Source: Syngnathus acus (Eukaryota > Chordata > Actinopteri > Syngnathiformes > Syngnathidae). Taken from it: a DNA stretch of 64,000 bases. Made by a program: the position numbers and the translations under genes. The DNA lies in assembly GCF_901709675.1 (NCBI RefSeq), contig NC_051098.1, positions 12,615,918-12,679,917 on the forward strand, in the 5' to 3' direction. The notes under the pieces are model-generated. The model was given only the letters and a program-made list of their open reading frames with translations. It did not search any database and was not told the DNA's origin. Below are positions 26,501-37,410 of this stretch, piece after piece. Numbering within the stretch: position 1 is the first letter of the stretch; each line of letters begins with the position of its first letter.

Positions 26501-29500
26501 ATTTTCAGGAAATTTCAGAGTCTGGGGGGGCAACAGAAATAAAAGGAGAAAATGGCTGCTCTGAATCGAGGATTAGCACCGAAATAGAATTTCTTTGACC
26601 TCGTAAAATGTGCAGTACAATCCTCTGAGCTCCTTGTAAACGGCGCAAAAGGGAGTCCATTTCAAAGCGGCCGGGTAAACCGTGAAGTCTAAGGCCGGAT
26701 ACAAAGAGCTTAAATGGGAAAAGGGCTCTTTTTTTTTCTTTTTTTGCAGCCACGCAGGTTTGGTCAAAGGACCGTGATGCGAAACAGTGGGGTGTAATGG
26801 AGTAAGGTGGGCCCCCCTGGGAGGCCAAGGGGCCTGACCTGATATATATACTTTCTTGGTGGAGCACAGGTTATTTATAAGCCTCCTCAAAAGAGACCCA
26901 ATTTAATCTTGTGACTATTCAATTCTGCTCGGAAAGGTGGCCTCGAGTCATCATTAGAATCCGTAGACTGCGTTACTCACTTGCACACTTGTGTATGAAG
27001 CTCATCGAGCTGTAAATGCTCGGAAAAGACGTTGTTGACACACCTGCCGGCTCGCCGGATAGCACATTATCGCTGATAGCGCTTCTGGTCCGTGTACATG
27101 TGGCAGGTGACGGACATCCAGGCCCGGGCGGTGGAGGCGAGCTGGAGCGCACCCAAATCGGAGGACGATAGCACCCCTGTGGGGACCCTCAGCTATGAGG
27201 TGTCTGTCTCATTCAGTGGCAAGGACGGGAAGTACAACACCATGTACTGGTGAGTGACGTTAACACATGACTCACAAAGTAATGTACGGCCTGAATATTA
27301 CGCACTGCTTGAAGTCACTTCGAACAGCTTTTATACGGACCGTGCAAAATGTCCTTTACACACGCACTAATACACTAATTTGTTTTCCTTCCATTGCAGC
27401 GGTGAGGAACTAAGTGCAACTTTAGAGAACCTTCGACCAGCAACAGACTATCACGTCAGGTCAGCACTAACACGGCCCTTAAAGATGGCAGATGGATTTG
27501 GGCTAACCCGTGTTTGGGTGTGTGTGTGTCCCCCCCCCCCCCTCCCTTTCAGGGTCCAGGCCATGTGTAACTGTTTACAAGGATGTCCGTCGGAGGCGGT
27601 GAGCTTCACCACGCTAAGCTGTGAGCCGGAACCTCCCAATGCTCCCAAGAAGGCCAGCGGGACCAAGAACTCTCTCGTACTCCAGTGGAAGGTACCTTTG
27701 TGAAATCCAAACAAGTGATGCCGAGCTCCAAATTCAGTCTTCTTGTGAAATTGCTATTATTGTATTTATGAAATGCAAATACACACGCTCCCTCAATGTA
27801 GCTTGTTAAATGGGCCGCGCACAAGGCTGGCGACAATGTATATAGATATAGTTTATAGGAGGAAGTGAACAGCGTGGAGCAACAGCAACCATCTCGCCCG
27901 GTTGTTGCGGCGGAGGCCCCCCTCTTCCGTATCGTTCCTGTGTAATTAACGCTCTCATTTCGCCAGCGGGAAAAAGCAGCGCTTGTAAAAAAAAGATGGC
28001 CTCCCGGGTGTGTGCGGACGAGGCGTTGTTGTATGTGTGTCAAAGACTTTGATATGTGTGCGTTCACAAGTGTGCGGCTTTTACAGGCTTTGCAAAAACA
28101 AGCATGCGTCGTCAGCAAACGTTTGGTGGGTTAATTAAAAAAAAAAAAGCAGAAAAACGTGCACACAGCTGGATGCATCTTGACTGACTGACACACTGTT
28201 GTCCACACTGCATACTGTCTCACATCTTCATGTTTGTTTTATTCTTTTTCCTTCTTCTTCTTTAGGCTCCATGTGACAACGGTTCAAAGGTCCACAACTA
28301 TATTCTTCAATGGGATGAGGTAATCATGTTTCTGAATGAGCTGCTTCAAAGGCTTGGTTGGATTTTGATTGTTTTTTTTGGACATTTTGTCCATTAATGT
28401 TGCCGTTGAGCTGCAGCCTGCTCACCTCCTGCTTGCTTATATTTTGCTATGTAGGGGAAGGGCACTGGCGTCTATGAGCAGTGCTACTATGGACCTCAGA
28501 AGCAGTACAGAGTCAGCAAGCTTTCACCAGCCTCCAGATACTCCTTCCGTCTTGCGGCCAAAAATGACATGGGCGTCAGGTAGGTCTACATCCTTTATGA
28601 GCTCACAGCACCGCTGAGGCCAATTTTGTTTCCCGTGTGCGCTACGTCTATCCTGACCGTTCCCGCCTCCTTCCCGCCTTTCTCCTCGCTCTTTCTTCGC
28701 CCAGCGAGTTCAGCGACTCTGTGGAGCTTTTCACCTCGTGCAGCGTGCCATCGCCGCCCTTCCCTCCGGAGCTGGAGATGGCCGCCGTCACCTGGCTGTG
28801 TGTCAAGTGGCAGCGGCCCAGCAGCTCGCCCAAAGAAGACAACGTCTGCTACATCCTGGAGATGGAGGAGGAAGGCTCGGTACGATGACGTTTTCGACAA
28901 TGCAGTCAGTTCTTGGCTATATTTAGCAAAGCTGTCATGTGTCTTCTGCTCTGCTAGGTATAGTCACAATCCAAACGATTGAAATAGGCAAGTAAAAAAA
29001 ATTCTATTGACTCTGTCCACCATTCAAGCAATATATTTACCACGGTCACTAAAGTGAAGTTGTTTTGTTATAAATTCACATGACATTTACAGCTCGGAGC
29101 AGCCTCCTGGAACCACACACACACGGAGACGGCTCCTTCCCTCCCGTCGCACATCTTATATCTTTTATCTAACTAACGGTCGATGTCGTCTTGAACGACT
29201 CTGCTGCTTCTGACGGCTGTCTTTTCCTGGTCCCCAGGGTTACGGTTTTCAGCCCAGCTACGACGGCGATGAGCTCTCCTGCATGGTCAGGAACCTCCAC
29301 AGGAGCACCAAGTACAAGTTCCGGGTAAGGGGCATCTGTGCAACTCTGGTGATGCCTTATTGGAAGCATGTGTGTGTGTGTGTGGGGAGAATGACTGAGA
29401 AAAGTGACAGTGTGTGTGTGTGGATTTTTTTTTTTTTTTCCGTCTAAGGCTCTAAGCCCTGGGCACGAAAGCTGCTGAGGCCCGCAGCATCTTTGTGAGT

Positions 29501-32500
29501 CATGGCGGTTCTGCCATGACTCTCCATGGTTCTGCCTCAAGGGTAGCATCCTGCTGCTCATCACCAGCTTGTCACCGTGTTTTTTTTATTAGCGTCCCAG
29601 GAAGTGGAGTGCATTGTTGCGCTCCTTGTTAGCATAAGCACGTCATTTCAGTTTAACGCTTTCTACTCACTCGGGCCGACTTGTTTGAATAACAAGTGCA
29701 TGTTGTTATTACTATGGTAAGCTATGTATGTTTGAGGCAAATGGTGAATGAATAGAAATATGTCATATGACATTAAGGAACTTGAAAATAAACCTTAGCT
29801 CTCCTCACAATATTCACAAAATAATCACCAATGGAAAATTGGATTAAAAATTTGAGCTTCCTTCCCAGAATCATCCAGCTGCCGGATGCTAAGCGGGATG
29901 AGACGCACTCAGCGGGATTAGCAGATTTGTGTCTTTGTCTTGATGCCCGACTTCCCTTGCTGCTGTCCTTTCCAGGTGGCAGCGTACAACTCTGAGGGCA
30001 AGAGTAACCCCAGCCCCGTGGTGGAGTTCATCACCAATCCAGACAAACCCAGCTATCCCTCCAAGCCTGTCATCAAGGGCAAAGTTCTGCCCAACAGCTT
30101 CAAGTTGGCCTGGGGTACAGCAAAGCTTTGCAAAACGCGGACCCGGTCGCACGACTTTCATTTTTCTTGTTTTCTTTTAGAACCTCCAAAAGAAAATGGC
30201 GGCGCCGACATCACCAAGTATGTTGTGGAGATATCGGAGGGTTTAAGCGGTGAGTGAAATAAAAGCTGCATTTTTTTTTTGGAGTCTGTCGCAGTCTAAT
30301 TGAAATTTTCTATCTCTTCTGATGGATGCTCAGGTCTGTCGTGGGAGCTGGTCTATTCGGGCCCGGCCATGGAGCATGTGTGCGACGGCCTCAGGCCCGG
30401 CTGCTCCTACCAGGCGAGAGTGTACTGCATGAGCGAGGGGGGGCAGAGCCCGGTGAGTCATTCATAAACGCACGCATTTTCACTCTCACGGCTTTGCCTG
30501 GCTGCTTTATTTGGACCAAGGCACGGCAAGGAAAAGGCCTCGACGAGCAAGTTATTAGTTTTGGATGCTTGTAGCTTCCACTTAAAGGCAGGGTTATTTG
30601 AATCCGTCTTAAGCCGCCTGGCAGCTTTTTGTCAATACGTATATGTGTACGCTCGACTCTGGATATTCAGAGCAAGCCTGAAAACGCGCACTCGATGTTT
30701 TACCAGCGATTGATGGTCAGAGTGGAATCGAGTGCATTTCTGAGGCAAGGCCTAACAGGCAGCAGAAGGAAGCAACAAATTGAAACACGATTTGATTTGA
30801 TAGAAAATGGCAGGAACGCGTCGTCTGCATTAGCATTCAATCTATTTCAAAGAAACCAGCATAATGAAAATGCCCATTCGTGTGGCCTGTTTTTGTTGAG
30901 TAGTGCGACGACTCTTCCCCGTCAAGACCAGAGTCTGCTAATTGATCAACCCTCCCAGGATGTTTTTCCCTAATTAGTCTCCTCCGCAGATGCTCTTCGT
31001 TAATTTGTGCGTCGGCCGTTAGCGTGCGTGTGCATTTATTCATGAGTGGCCTCGCAAGCAAAGATGACTCACGGTGGCAAAGCGGGGTGACATCACGCTT
31101 ACATTTTGTCTGGGTGGAAGTGGGGAAGAATTACATTTAAGGATTGTATTTGTTACCTGAAGCCGCATTTGCTCCGAGAGTGCTGAAAAAGCTGGTTTGG
31201 CATTTTGAAGGTTCTTGTAATCAAATTGTTGATGGTTTTCCTCCGCAAGCTGTCGGAGACCCTGCAGGTCCAGACTCCCGCAGTACCCCCGGGACCCTGC
31301 CAACCCCCGCGGCTGGTTGGCAAGCCCAAAGCGCGTGAAGTGCAACTACGCTGGGGTGAGTCATTTGATTTTGCTGCCTTGGGCGGCGGGGTATTGTGCA
31401 CTTTCTTCATAAATTGCATTCGGCTCTAGTAACGTTATTATGAGCTTGTGGAGCGGAGCAGAGAGAAGGTAAAAGCGACTTTTACAGGTTTAATGGAAAC
31501 TATCAAAGGTTTCAACCTTTTTCATGTTGACGAATGTGCCCAAGTGTTAACAGCAAGCGCCAGGCGCTACGCTAGCTCCGCGCTCAGTGATCAATAGAAG
31601 TGAAGTGGAGAGTGACGCTTTTCATCGCCAAGATGTAATAGCATCGATGCAGCCCAAATGCTAGCCTATATCAAACGTTGATTCATGGACTCATCAAGTC
31701 CAAACTGTAAAAGTGTGGACGAGATTCACTTGTTGCGTAATAATAACTCCTGAAAAGGATTTGAAGGCGCTCTCAGGGAGGAATAAGGGTTTTATTTTTT
31801 TTCAAATCCACACTTTGGTTCGACTTCAAATGGCACTTTGATGGCCGCCGCACTTCGACCCTGGAATTAGATGCTTTCCAATTAAAAAAAGATACAAAAA
31901 AAACAGTTGTGCTCAAGTAAGTGTCATTTTTGCAGCTGCGCCACCAGTGGACGGCGGCAGCCCAGTGTCGTGCTACAGTGTGGAGCTGAGCGGGCCGCAG
32001 TCGGAGGAGAGCAGGGAGGTTTACCAGGGTCCCGAGCTGGACTGCTCGGTGGGAGGTTTGATCCCCGGCAGGACCTACGGCTTCAGGCTCAAGGCGGGAA
32101 ACAAGGCGGGGGTGAGAAAGAAAAGCATACTCGTACAAACAGGTTCATTCCTCTGTTAAATCAGATGTCTAATGATTCTTCTTCTTATTGATTGTCCAGT
32201 TTGGGCCGCTGTCCGAGCGCTATGACGTCACCACCGGCCCCGGAGCCCCCGAGCAGTGCAAGGCTCCTTCCATCACGTGCAAGTCACCCAGCTGCGTTGT
32301 CGTCAGCTGGGAGGTAAGGCGACACAAATCGGCTCAAACGTGTTTGTGGCGCTTGCGTCCGATATGATGACCGATGAATATCCTTTTCCCCCCCTCCCAG
32401 GCCCCACCTTGCAATGGGGCTCCGGTGACCGACTTTCGTCTGGAGTGGGGGGCAGCGGAGGGCAGCATGCAGGTGTGCTACAGTGGCGCGGCGCTCAGCC

Positions 32501-34312
32501 ACGAGATGAAGGGGCTCCTGCCTGCCACCAACTACTTCTGCAGAGTGCAGGTACAAGGGAGAGCACACACACGTGACATTAAGTGGCTTCGACAAGATAT
32601 TGTGCCCTGAGAGCTCTTCAGGTGTCATGTCAAGTGCTTCCCTTAAGTGGTACCGCCATCTTGTGGACAAATGTGGTCTCGCGTCTTCCCAGGCTTTGAA
32701 TGTGGCAGGCTTGGGCCCTTTCAGCGAGGCGGTCTTGTGCTTGACCCCCTGCTCGGTCCCCGCTGCCGTCAGCAACATCTGCGGCATGAAGGAGTCTGAC
32801 CTCATCAGGTTTGGCGCTCCTGAGGAGGTGGAAGAGGCGGAGGAGGTGGAGGAGGAAGAGGAAGATGAGGACGAATGCGTCCAGCCGCCGCCTCTGTACT
32901 CGCCTTCCACCTGTGTGGGGATCTGCTGGGAACCCCCCCGCGACCACGGCTCGGAGATCACATCCTACTTGATCGACCTTGGTGAACGCCAGCCCGTCTC
33001 GGTCGGCCCCGTCACGAAGCACGTCATCCAGCACCTGCAGCCCGACACCAGCTACAGGTGGGGGCGCAGTTTGGCCGGCCGGCCATATAATTATTTGTTA
33101 TATTAGCATAATCATTTCTGAACCTGTACTTTTAATGTTCCAGGATCCGAATCCAGGCGCTTAACAGCTTGGGCGCAGGGCCCTTTAGTCACACCTTTAA
33201 GTTGAAGACCAAACCCTTGCCCCCCCAGCCGCCCCGCCTGGAGTGCACCGCCTTCAGTCACCACACTCTCAGGCTCAAGTGGGGCGACGGTCCGGGCAAA
33301 GCCGCCGCCTCAGACGCCCTCCAGTATCGGCTGCAGATGGGCGACAAGAGTGGCAGGTTTGTAGCGTTGCGGTCCTTTCCTGTTTTCTTTTGGTTGGTTA
33401 TTTTCACACCACGGGCACCCAAGCAGCCATTTTCATGCTCTTTGTGCACGTTGCAGATTTATCTCCTTGTATGAAGGAACATGCCACACCCACAAAGTGC
33501 AGAGGCTAAATGAGTCTACCTCCTACGCGTTCCGCATCCAGGCCTTGAACGAGGCGGGCTCGGGGCCCTACTCTGCTGTTTACACCTTCACCACCCCGCG
33601 CTCCCCCCCGGCCCCGCTCAAAGGTAGGAGTTTTTCTCTCGTACTCTTCTTTCAAGCGTGTCGAATGCGACTTTTCCAAACTCGCTGAGCATCTGTTGCG
33701 TGTTTAGCCCCCAAGGTGGAGCGAGTGGATGACGGTTCGTGCGAGGTCATCTGGGAGGCGCTGTCGCCCATGAAAGGCGACCCGATCGTCTACACTTTGC
33801 AGTTCATGATGGGAAACTCTGATTTCAAGCAGGTGCGCAGGCTCCTCCTCGCATTCATCTCGCTCAATTGTCCTTGATGCAAAGGCCGTTTTTCTCCGTG
33901 ACGTTCGGCTAATGTCAGCGCGGCGCCCGATGAGATCAAATAAGCGCTAACTGGTCGTTTTTCCGGGCAGGCGTACAAAGGTGGCGCCACCTGCTTCACG
34001 GTGCAGCACCTCCACCCCAACAGCGACTACCGCTTCCGCGTGTGCGCCATCCGCCAGTGCCAGGACGCGCTGGAGCTGAGCGGGCCCTACAGCCCCACCG
34101 TGACGCTCGCCGTGCAGCGGGGGGGCGACAACCTCGCCTCGGCATCCTCCCCCACTTCTTCTTCCTCCTCCTCCAGGTCCACTTCCTCCTCGACGTCGGG
34201 CCGGGCCGGCCGCAGCCTGACGGACGAGCAGTGCGCCTTCTTGCTGCTCATGGTGTTCGCCATCATTGCCATCCTCATCGCGTTTGTCATCCAGTACTTT
34301 GTCATCAAATGA
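11588..34312 (+). CDS. fndc3a: Fibronectin type III domain-containing protein 3A
   Basis: Exons: 11588-11698 (exon opens at 11555), 18649-18724, 24330-24406, 24653-24890, 25352-25624, 26043-26101, 27107-27249, 27400-27459, 27553-27691, 28266-28319, 28455-28579, 28705-28879, 29238-29324, 29976-30114, 30181-30249, 30334-30452, 31250-31355, 31936-32111, 32200-32313, 32401-32550, 32693-33057, 33144-33356, 33457-33623, 33708-33832, 33971-34312. All phases agree: 1234 codons with stop (human ~1200 residues). Order: start MADHTPPLE, conserved [19 protein letters not shown], Pro/His-rich region, basic [14 protein letters not shown], nine FN3 domains (WxP, ATDYHVR, YxFRxxA repeats), Ser-rich linker and C-terminal anchor ending FVIQYFVIK. 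Family role: tail-anchored ER/Golgi protein needed for spermatid-Sertoli adhesion in mouse and fin-fold formation in zebrafish. The donor after 26101 (GTTCGT) is weak and was chosen by length against human. FNDC3A rather than FNDC3B from QFQCITGPAQV and the 13q14 neighbours. Confidence 0.95.
14850..15282 (+). mobile_element. Degraded hAT-like transposon 5' fragment with N-terminal transposase piece
   Basis: From ATG at 15087 a frame reads MEDGDPGS, then [19 protein letters not shown]. This resembles the start of fish hAT transposases that carry a BED zinc finger after an (H)PWPYL segment. The zinc-finger cysteines are not readable, and the frame meets a GTAAGG donor after the codon ending at 15279. 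The upstream part, with a CTACTTGAGTAG phrase and a GAACACGGATATCTGTCC phrase, resembles the 5' end of the same family. No 3' half, inverted repeat or duplication was found, so it is a relic. Confidence 0.45.
16227..16246. repeat. Poly-C homopolymer (20 C)
   Basis: Twenty consecutive C residues in the fndc3a intron; length is likely unstable. Confidence 0.9.
17587..17694 (+). CDS. fndc3a: Candidate alternative first coding exon of fndc3a
   Basis: An ATG at 17587 (second ATG at 17596) opens 36 codons, [20 protein letters not shown]..., ending FHKSE at the donor GAG|GTAACC (17694/17695). Splice phase is 0, the same as the exon ending at 11698, so it could replace that exon and join VILVQVN at 18649 in frame. 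The surrounding 17.1-17.7 kb is GC-richer than the intron around it, as expected for a second promoter. It encodes a different N-terminus without the MADH start. Transcription is not proven by sequence. Confidence 0.5.
18725..24329 (+). other. Long fndc3a intron
   Basis: About 5.6 kb without recognised genes. It holds A/T and CA/TG simple repeats (CA run near 23731-23750) and an interspersed repeat at about 23957-24290 that ends some 40 bp before the next acceptor. Confidence 0.6.
23957..24290 (-). repeat. Teleost interspersed repeat
   Basis: Begins with tandem GTCAAA units and TCAGCTTTATTGTCAAT, continues with a cytosine-poor AATAAATAAT-rich centre, and ends with GAGTTCAGGATCCTAACAGCCTG. 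Both end phrases recur in many fish genomes. Orientation is given as minus because the GACAATAAAGCTGA phrase reads naturally as a 3' end on that strand. The family name is not determined. Confidence 0.55.
24940..25250. repeat. Degenerate GATACGATTC-type repeat
   Basis: In the fndc3a intron after the exon ending at 24890. Variants of GATACGATTC, GTGATTCA and ACAATTACGATA recur irregularly over about 300 bp without a fixed period, like the decayed short-unit arrays seen in fish introns. Confidence 0.6.
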
Positions 34313-36370
34313 GCGCTGCCGCCAGGGCACCACGGTTATTACAGCTTTATTCTTTTCTTCAGTTCTTTTTGGGGTTTTTTCCCTTTCTCATACTTTTGCT
34401 CCCCCCACTCAGAGTATGTACATTACTCCTCCAAAAATTAGGGCTGTTGGGTGAAATAACGAGATGAACGTAAAATACACCAAAACGTTACAAGTTACTT
34501 CAATTGAAGTTTTAAATTTCAAACTTGTCAGTACGAAAGTACATCTCAGTGTAGCTGACACTCTTCAGGTCTTACAGGTCTTATATTCATTTTAAAATAT
34601 CCAACAGTCTAATTTCTGTCGTACAAGTGGAAATTTTACCGGTTGTCAATTTTCAAAAGTAAAACTGAATTAAACAAGTGGGAATTCAGAAATGACCAAA
34701 GCTCAAATTAAGTTGACCTGTAAAAGTAACAGTGGTTGTCACTTTTTTTTTCTTCTTTATTCTCCAATTATCACCATCATGACTGACATTATCAAGACTG
34801 CACCAAAAGAAATGTTTGGAAACAACGTGGTAAAGTTAAATACAACTGAACTGACAATCACTGTTGTGCACATTAGGCTCATCCTGGCATTTCACCCGCC
34901 AAAGCCAAATATCCCGGACTTCTTGCCAGTACTCTTTGTAACCCTTATTTATATTTGCAGTCGTGTCCAGTATGAAGGTATTTTTTTGTAATTTTTTTTT
35001 TGCAAAATATCTGCAGTACCTGCCTGCCGGCCTGGTGAGTTTGCACAGTGAGCGCTTGAGAACCACATGAATGGACATATAACTAAGCCCCCGCCCCCAA
35101 ATATAATAATCTGCAGGAACATCATTTAGCACTTTTGTTTTCTTTCATGTGGGGAATGTTGAAGGATGCAAAAAACGTGAGCGGAGAAAACCTATTTTTG
35201 TACAGCGGCGGTGGTGGAGGAGGGTGACGAAAAAAGGCTTGGGCTTCAAACGTCGGTGAAAAATGTAAAGCAACCTAACAAATCCAACTATTTTTTACTC
35301 CCATGACGACGACGACGATGATGTAGCTTGTTTTTACAATCACACAACAGCTGCTTGAGTCCGGAAATCTTGTTCAGCACAAAAAAAATAATGTCCGCTT
35401 CCCTTTTGTTGTTTCCTAGATGTTGTCTTTTTGTTTTGTTTTTTGGTGGGGAGGGTTGTTTTTTTTTTTTGCAATATAACGAGAGTAAAACATAAATGTT
35501 GGCTGACTGCGTCCGGATCGGTATTTTACACCACAAATACACTTTTTTTTAAAAAAAGTCTTCGTCGCTGAAACAACTGAGCAAATGTAAGAAATATGAG
35601 ACAAAAAATAATCATAAAAAAATCTGTTGTTTCAGAGGCCTTAATTGGGGTTCAATCTTAATTTCATGTTGTGTTTTTCTTTCTTTTTTTATTTTTTTGC
35701 TACCGTTTATTTCGTCAGTAAAGAGAAGAAACACCGTATTAGTATGTGCGTGTTTCGTTGGCTTTGTTTTTGTTTTTACTTTTGGCTCGTCCAGGGTTTA
35801 GTGTGAAGTATATATACATCTATTTTTTATATCATATGTGATAATATAAGTTGAAGAGAATAACAATTTGCCACGCGCACGCCATCTGTCACATTATTAC
35901 TATCGTCTACTTGTTGAAGTCAGTCATTTCAGACTTGTCTTCAATCCTTAAATGACTAAATAGAAATAAGATTCTCTCGGTACTTTGCAAAAAGAAATTC
36001 TTGATTTGGTCCTCCAACATTGTCTCACACTCGCTCTTTATCTTCGGATAGCAACGTGTGCTATTTAAATGTGACCTGTTCAGTTTGAAGAGCTGAATAC
36101 AAAAAAAAGTGACCAAAACAAAGCCAGATATGCACAAAAATGAGAAATGTCATTTTAATCTTTGCAGTTATACCTCATATTCACCATGCATTCCAAAAAT
36201 GGCGGTTTGTTATACGATACGTACTTAGCTAACAAGACATATCACTTTCCAAATGTTAATTATGTGAGCGGGGAAATGGAATGGAATCATAGAAATGTAT
36301 TTAACGTGTATATGTATAGCCATGATATCTACAAAAAAATCCATGCACAATAAAAGATATATTATTCTTA
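34313..36370 (+). other. fndc3a: Probable fndc3a 3' UTR
   Basis: AT-rich, no coding exon, with many T and A runs. A canonical AATAAA at 36349-36354 is the best candidate for the distal poly(A) site, giving a UTR of about 2 kb. Proximal sites may also be used. Confidence 0.5.
36349..36354 (+). terminator. Polyadenylation signal AATAAA (candidate, fndc3a)
   Basis: Canonical hexamer about 2 kb after the fndc3a stop codon and before mlnr. Confidence 0.45.
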
Positions 36371-36446
36371 AATGTGGCCGTTTGTTTATTTAAATATCCA
36401 GTTTTCAAAGGTTTCTACTAATATTTTTTTCCCCCTCATTTTGCAG

Positions 36447-36560
36447 GAAAGTGAATTCAAGTTTGCAGCCATCTTGGAAAAAGTCGGCCCCAGTGTTCGG
36501 AGCGCAATCAAGGATTTGATACTAAACCTTAATTTAGACAAGAATGAATCTCAAAGATAG
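36447..36560 (+). other. Orphan exon-like frame between fndc3a and mlnr
   Basis: A pyrimidine tract and TTTTGCAG acceptor (ending at 36446) are followed by 37 in-frame codons beginning ESEFKFAAILEKVGPSVRSA and a TAG at 36558-36560. The composition looks like a protein C-terminus. No partner exon is recognised, and mlnr begins downstream in a separate transcript. It may be a terminal exon of an alternative fndc3a product or a relic. Confidence 0.25.
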
Positions 36561-36824
36561 TGTTTAGCATTTCACTCTTCATTTAAAGAACAAAAACAGA
36601 TTCAGCCCCTGATATTACATACTGGTCTTTACACTTTTCAGCACTCTTTTGCAATTCAATGCAAAAGTAGGATAATACCATTTGAGCATTTATTCCGTAT
36701 TCATCTAGAGCTCTGAATCGTGTCAAGTAGTGTGGAAAAAGCCCGATTAATAAGGTGATTTAGAATCGTACCCTCCCACATGTGCATGCTAACTTCCTCC
36801 CATTGTCATCATTCAATTAAGAGA

Positions 36825-36921
36825 CGAGGAGGAGGAGCTGCTCTTCGCTCTTGTCGCCGGATCGCACATATCGTTGTTTGTCGCCGGCCCTCAGGTGGAG
36901 ATCCTCTCTTCCATCTTCCAG
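36825..36921 (+). other. mlnr: Candidate mlnr 5' non-coding exon
   Basis: A GC-richer island (GACGAGGAGGAGGAGCTGCTC onwards) in AT-rich sequence, ending at the donor CAG|GTAAAG (36921/36922). It would splice to the acceptor TTTCTTCCAG ending at 37392, 18 bases before the mlnr start codon. Confidence 0.4.
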
Positions 36922-37410
36922 GTAAAGCATGCATTTCTTGTTATTCATTTGATTGGAAAAGGCAGAATTGCTGGAATTGATGGATCTTCTGTGAACATGT
37001 ACCTAATCTAGTGTCCTGTTTTGCTAAGGTTGTAATGTTCCTTAATGTTGTGGACAGTGGATGCTTTTATTCCGATATGTCATTATTAGTTGTCTTTTTA
37101 TTATTTATTTTTTGTAATTATTTGAATATCAGCATTTTTTAATCCATTCATTGATTGGGTTTTTATTTGGATGCTTATAGTATTCATAATTACATTTGTT
37201 TATGTGTATATATTTTTTCTTTATATTTTTAAATACTAGAATTAGAGCATTTTAATTGCTTTATGGTGCTAGTATTTGTTGATTGTATTTTATTATTATT
37301 ATGATTATTTTGTGTTATATTTCAGATTGATTCAGATTCATTCTTTTTTGCTTGCTAATCGTTGAATGCTATTTTTCAAATATTTCTTCCAGCATATCAG
37401 TGAAGTGACG

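Noticed and set aside
32284-32961. 225-codon minus-strand frame with poly-Ser
   Set aside because: Antisense of fndc3a exons; the Ser run is the reverse of the Glu-rich codons.
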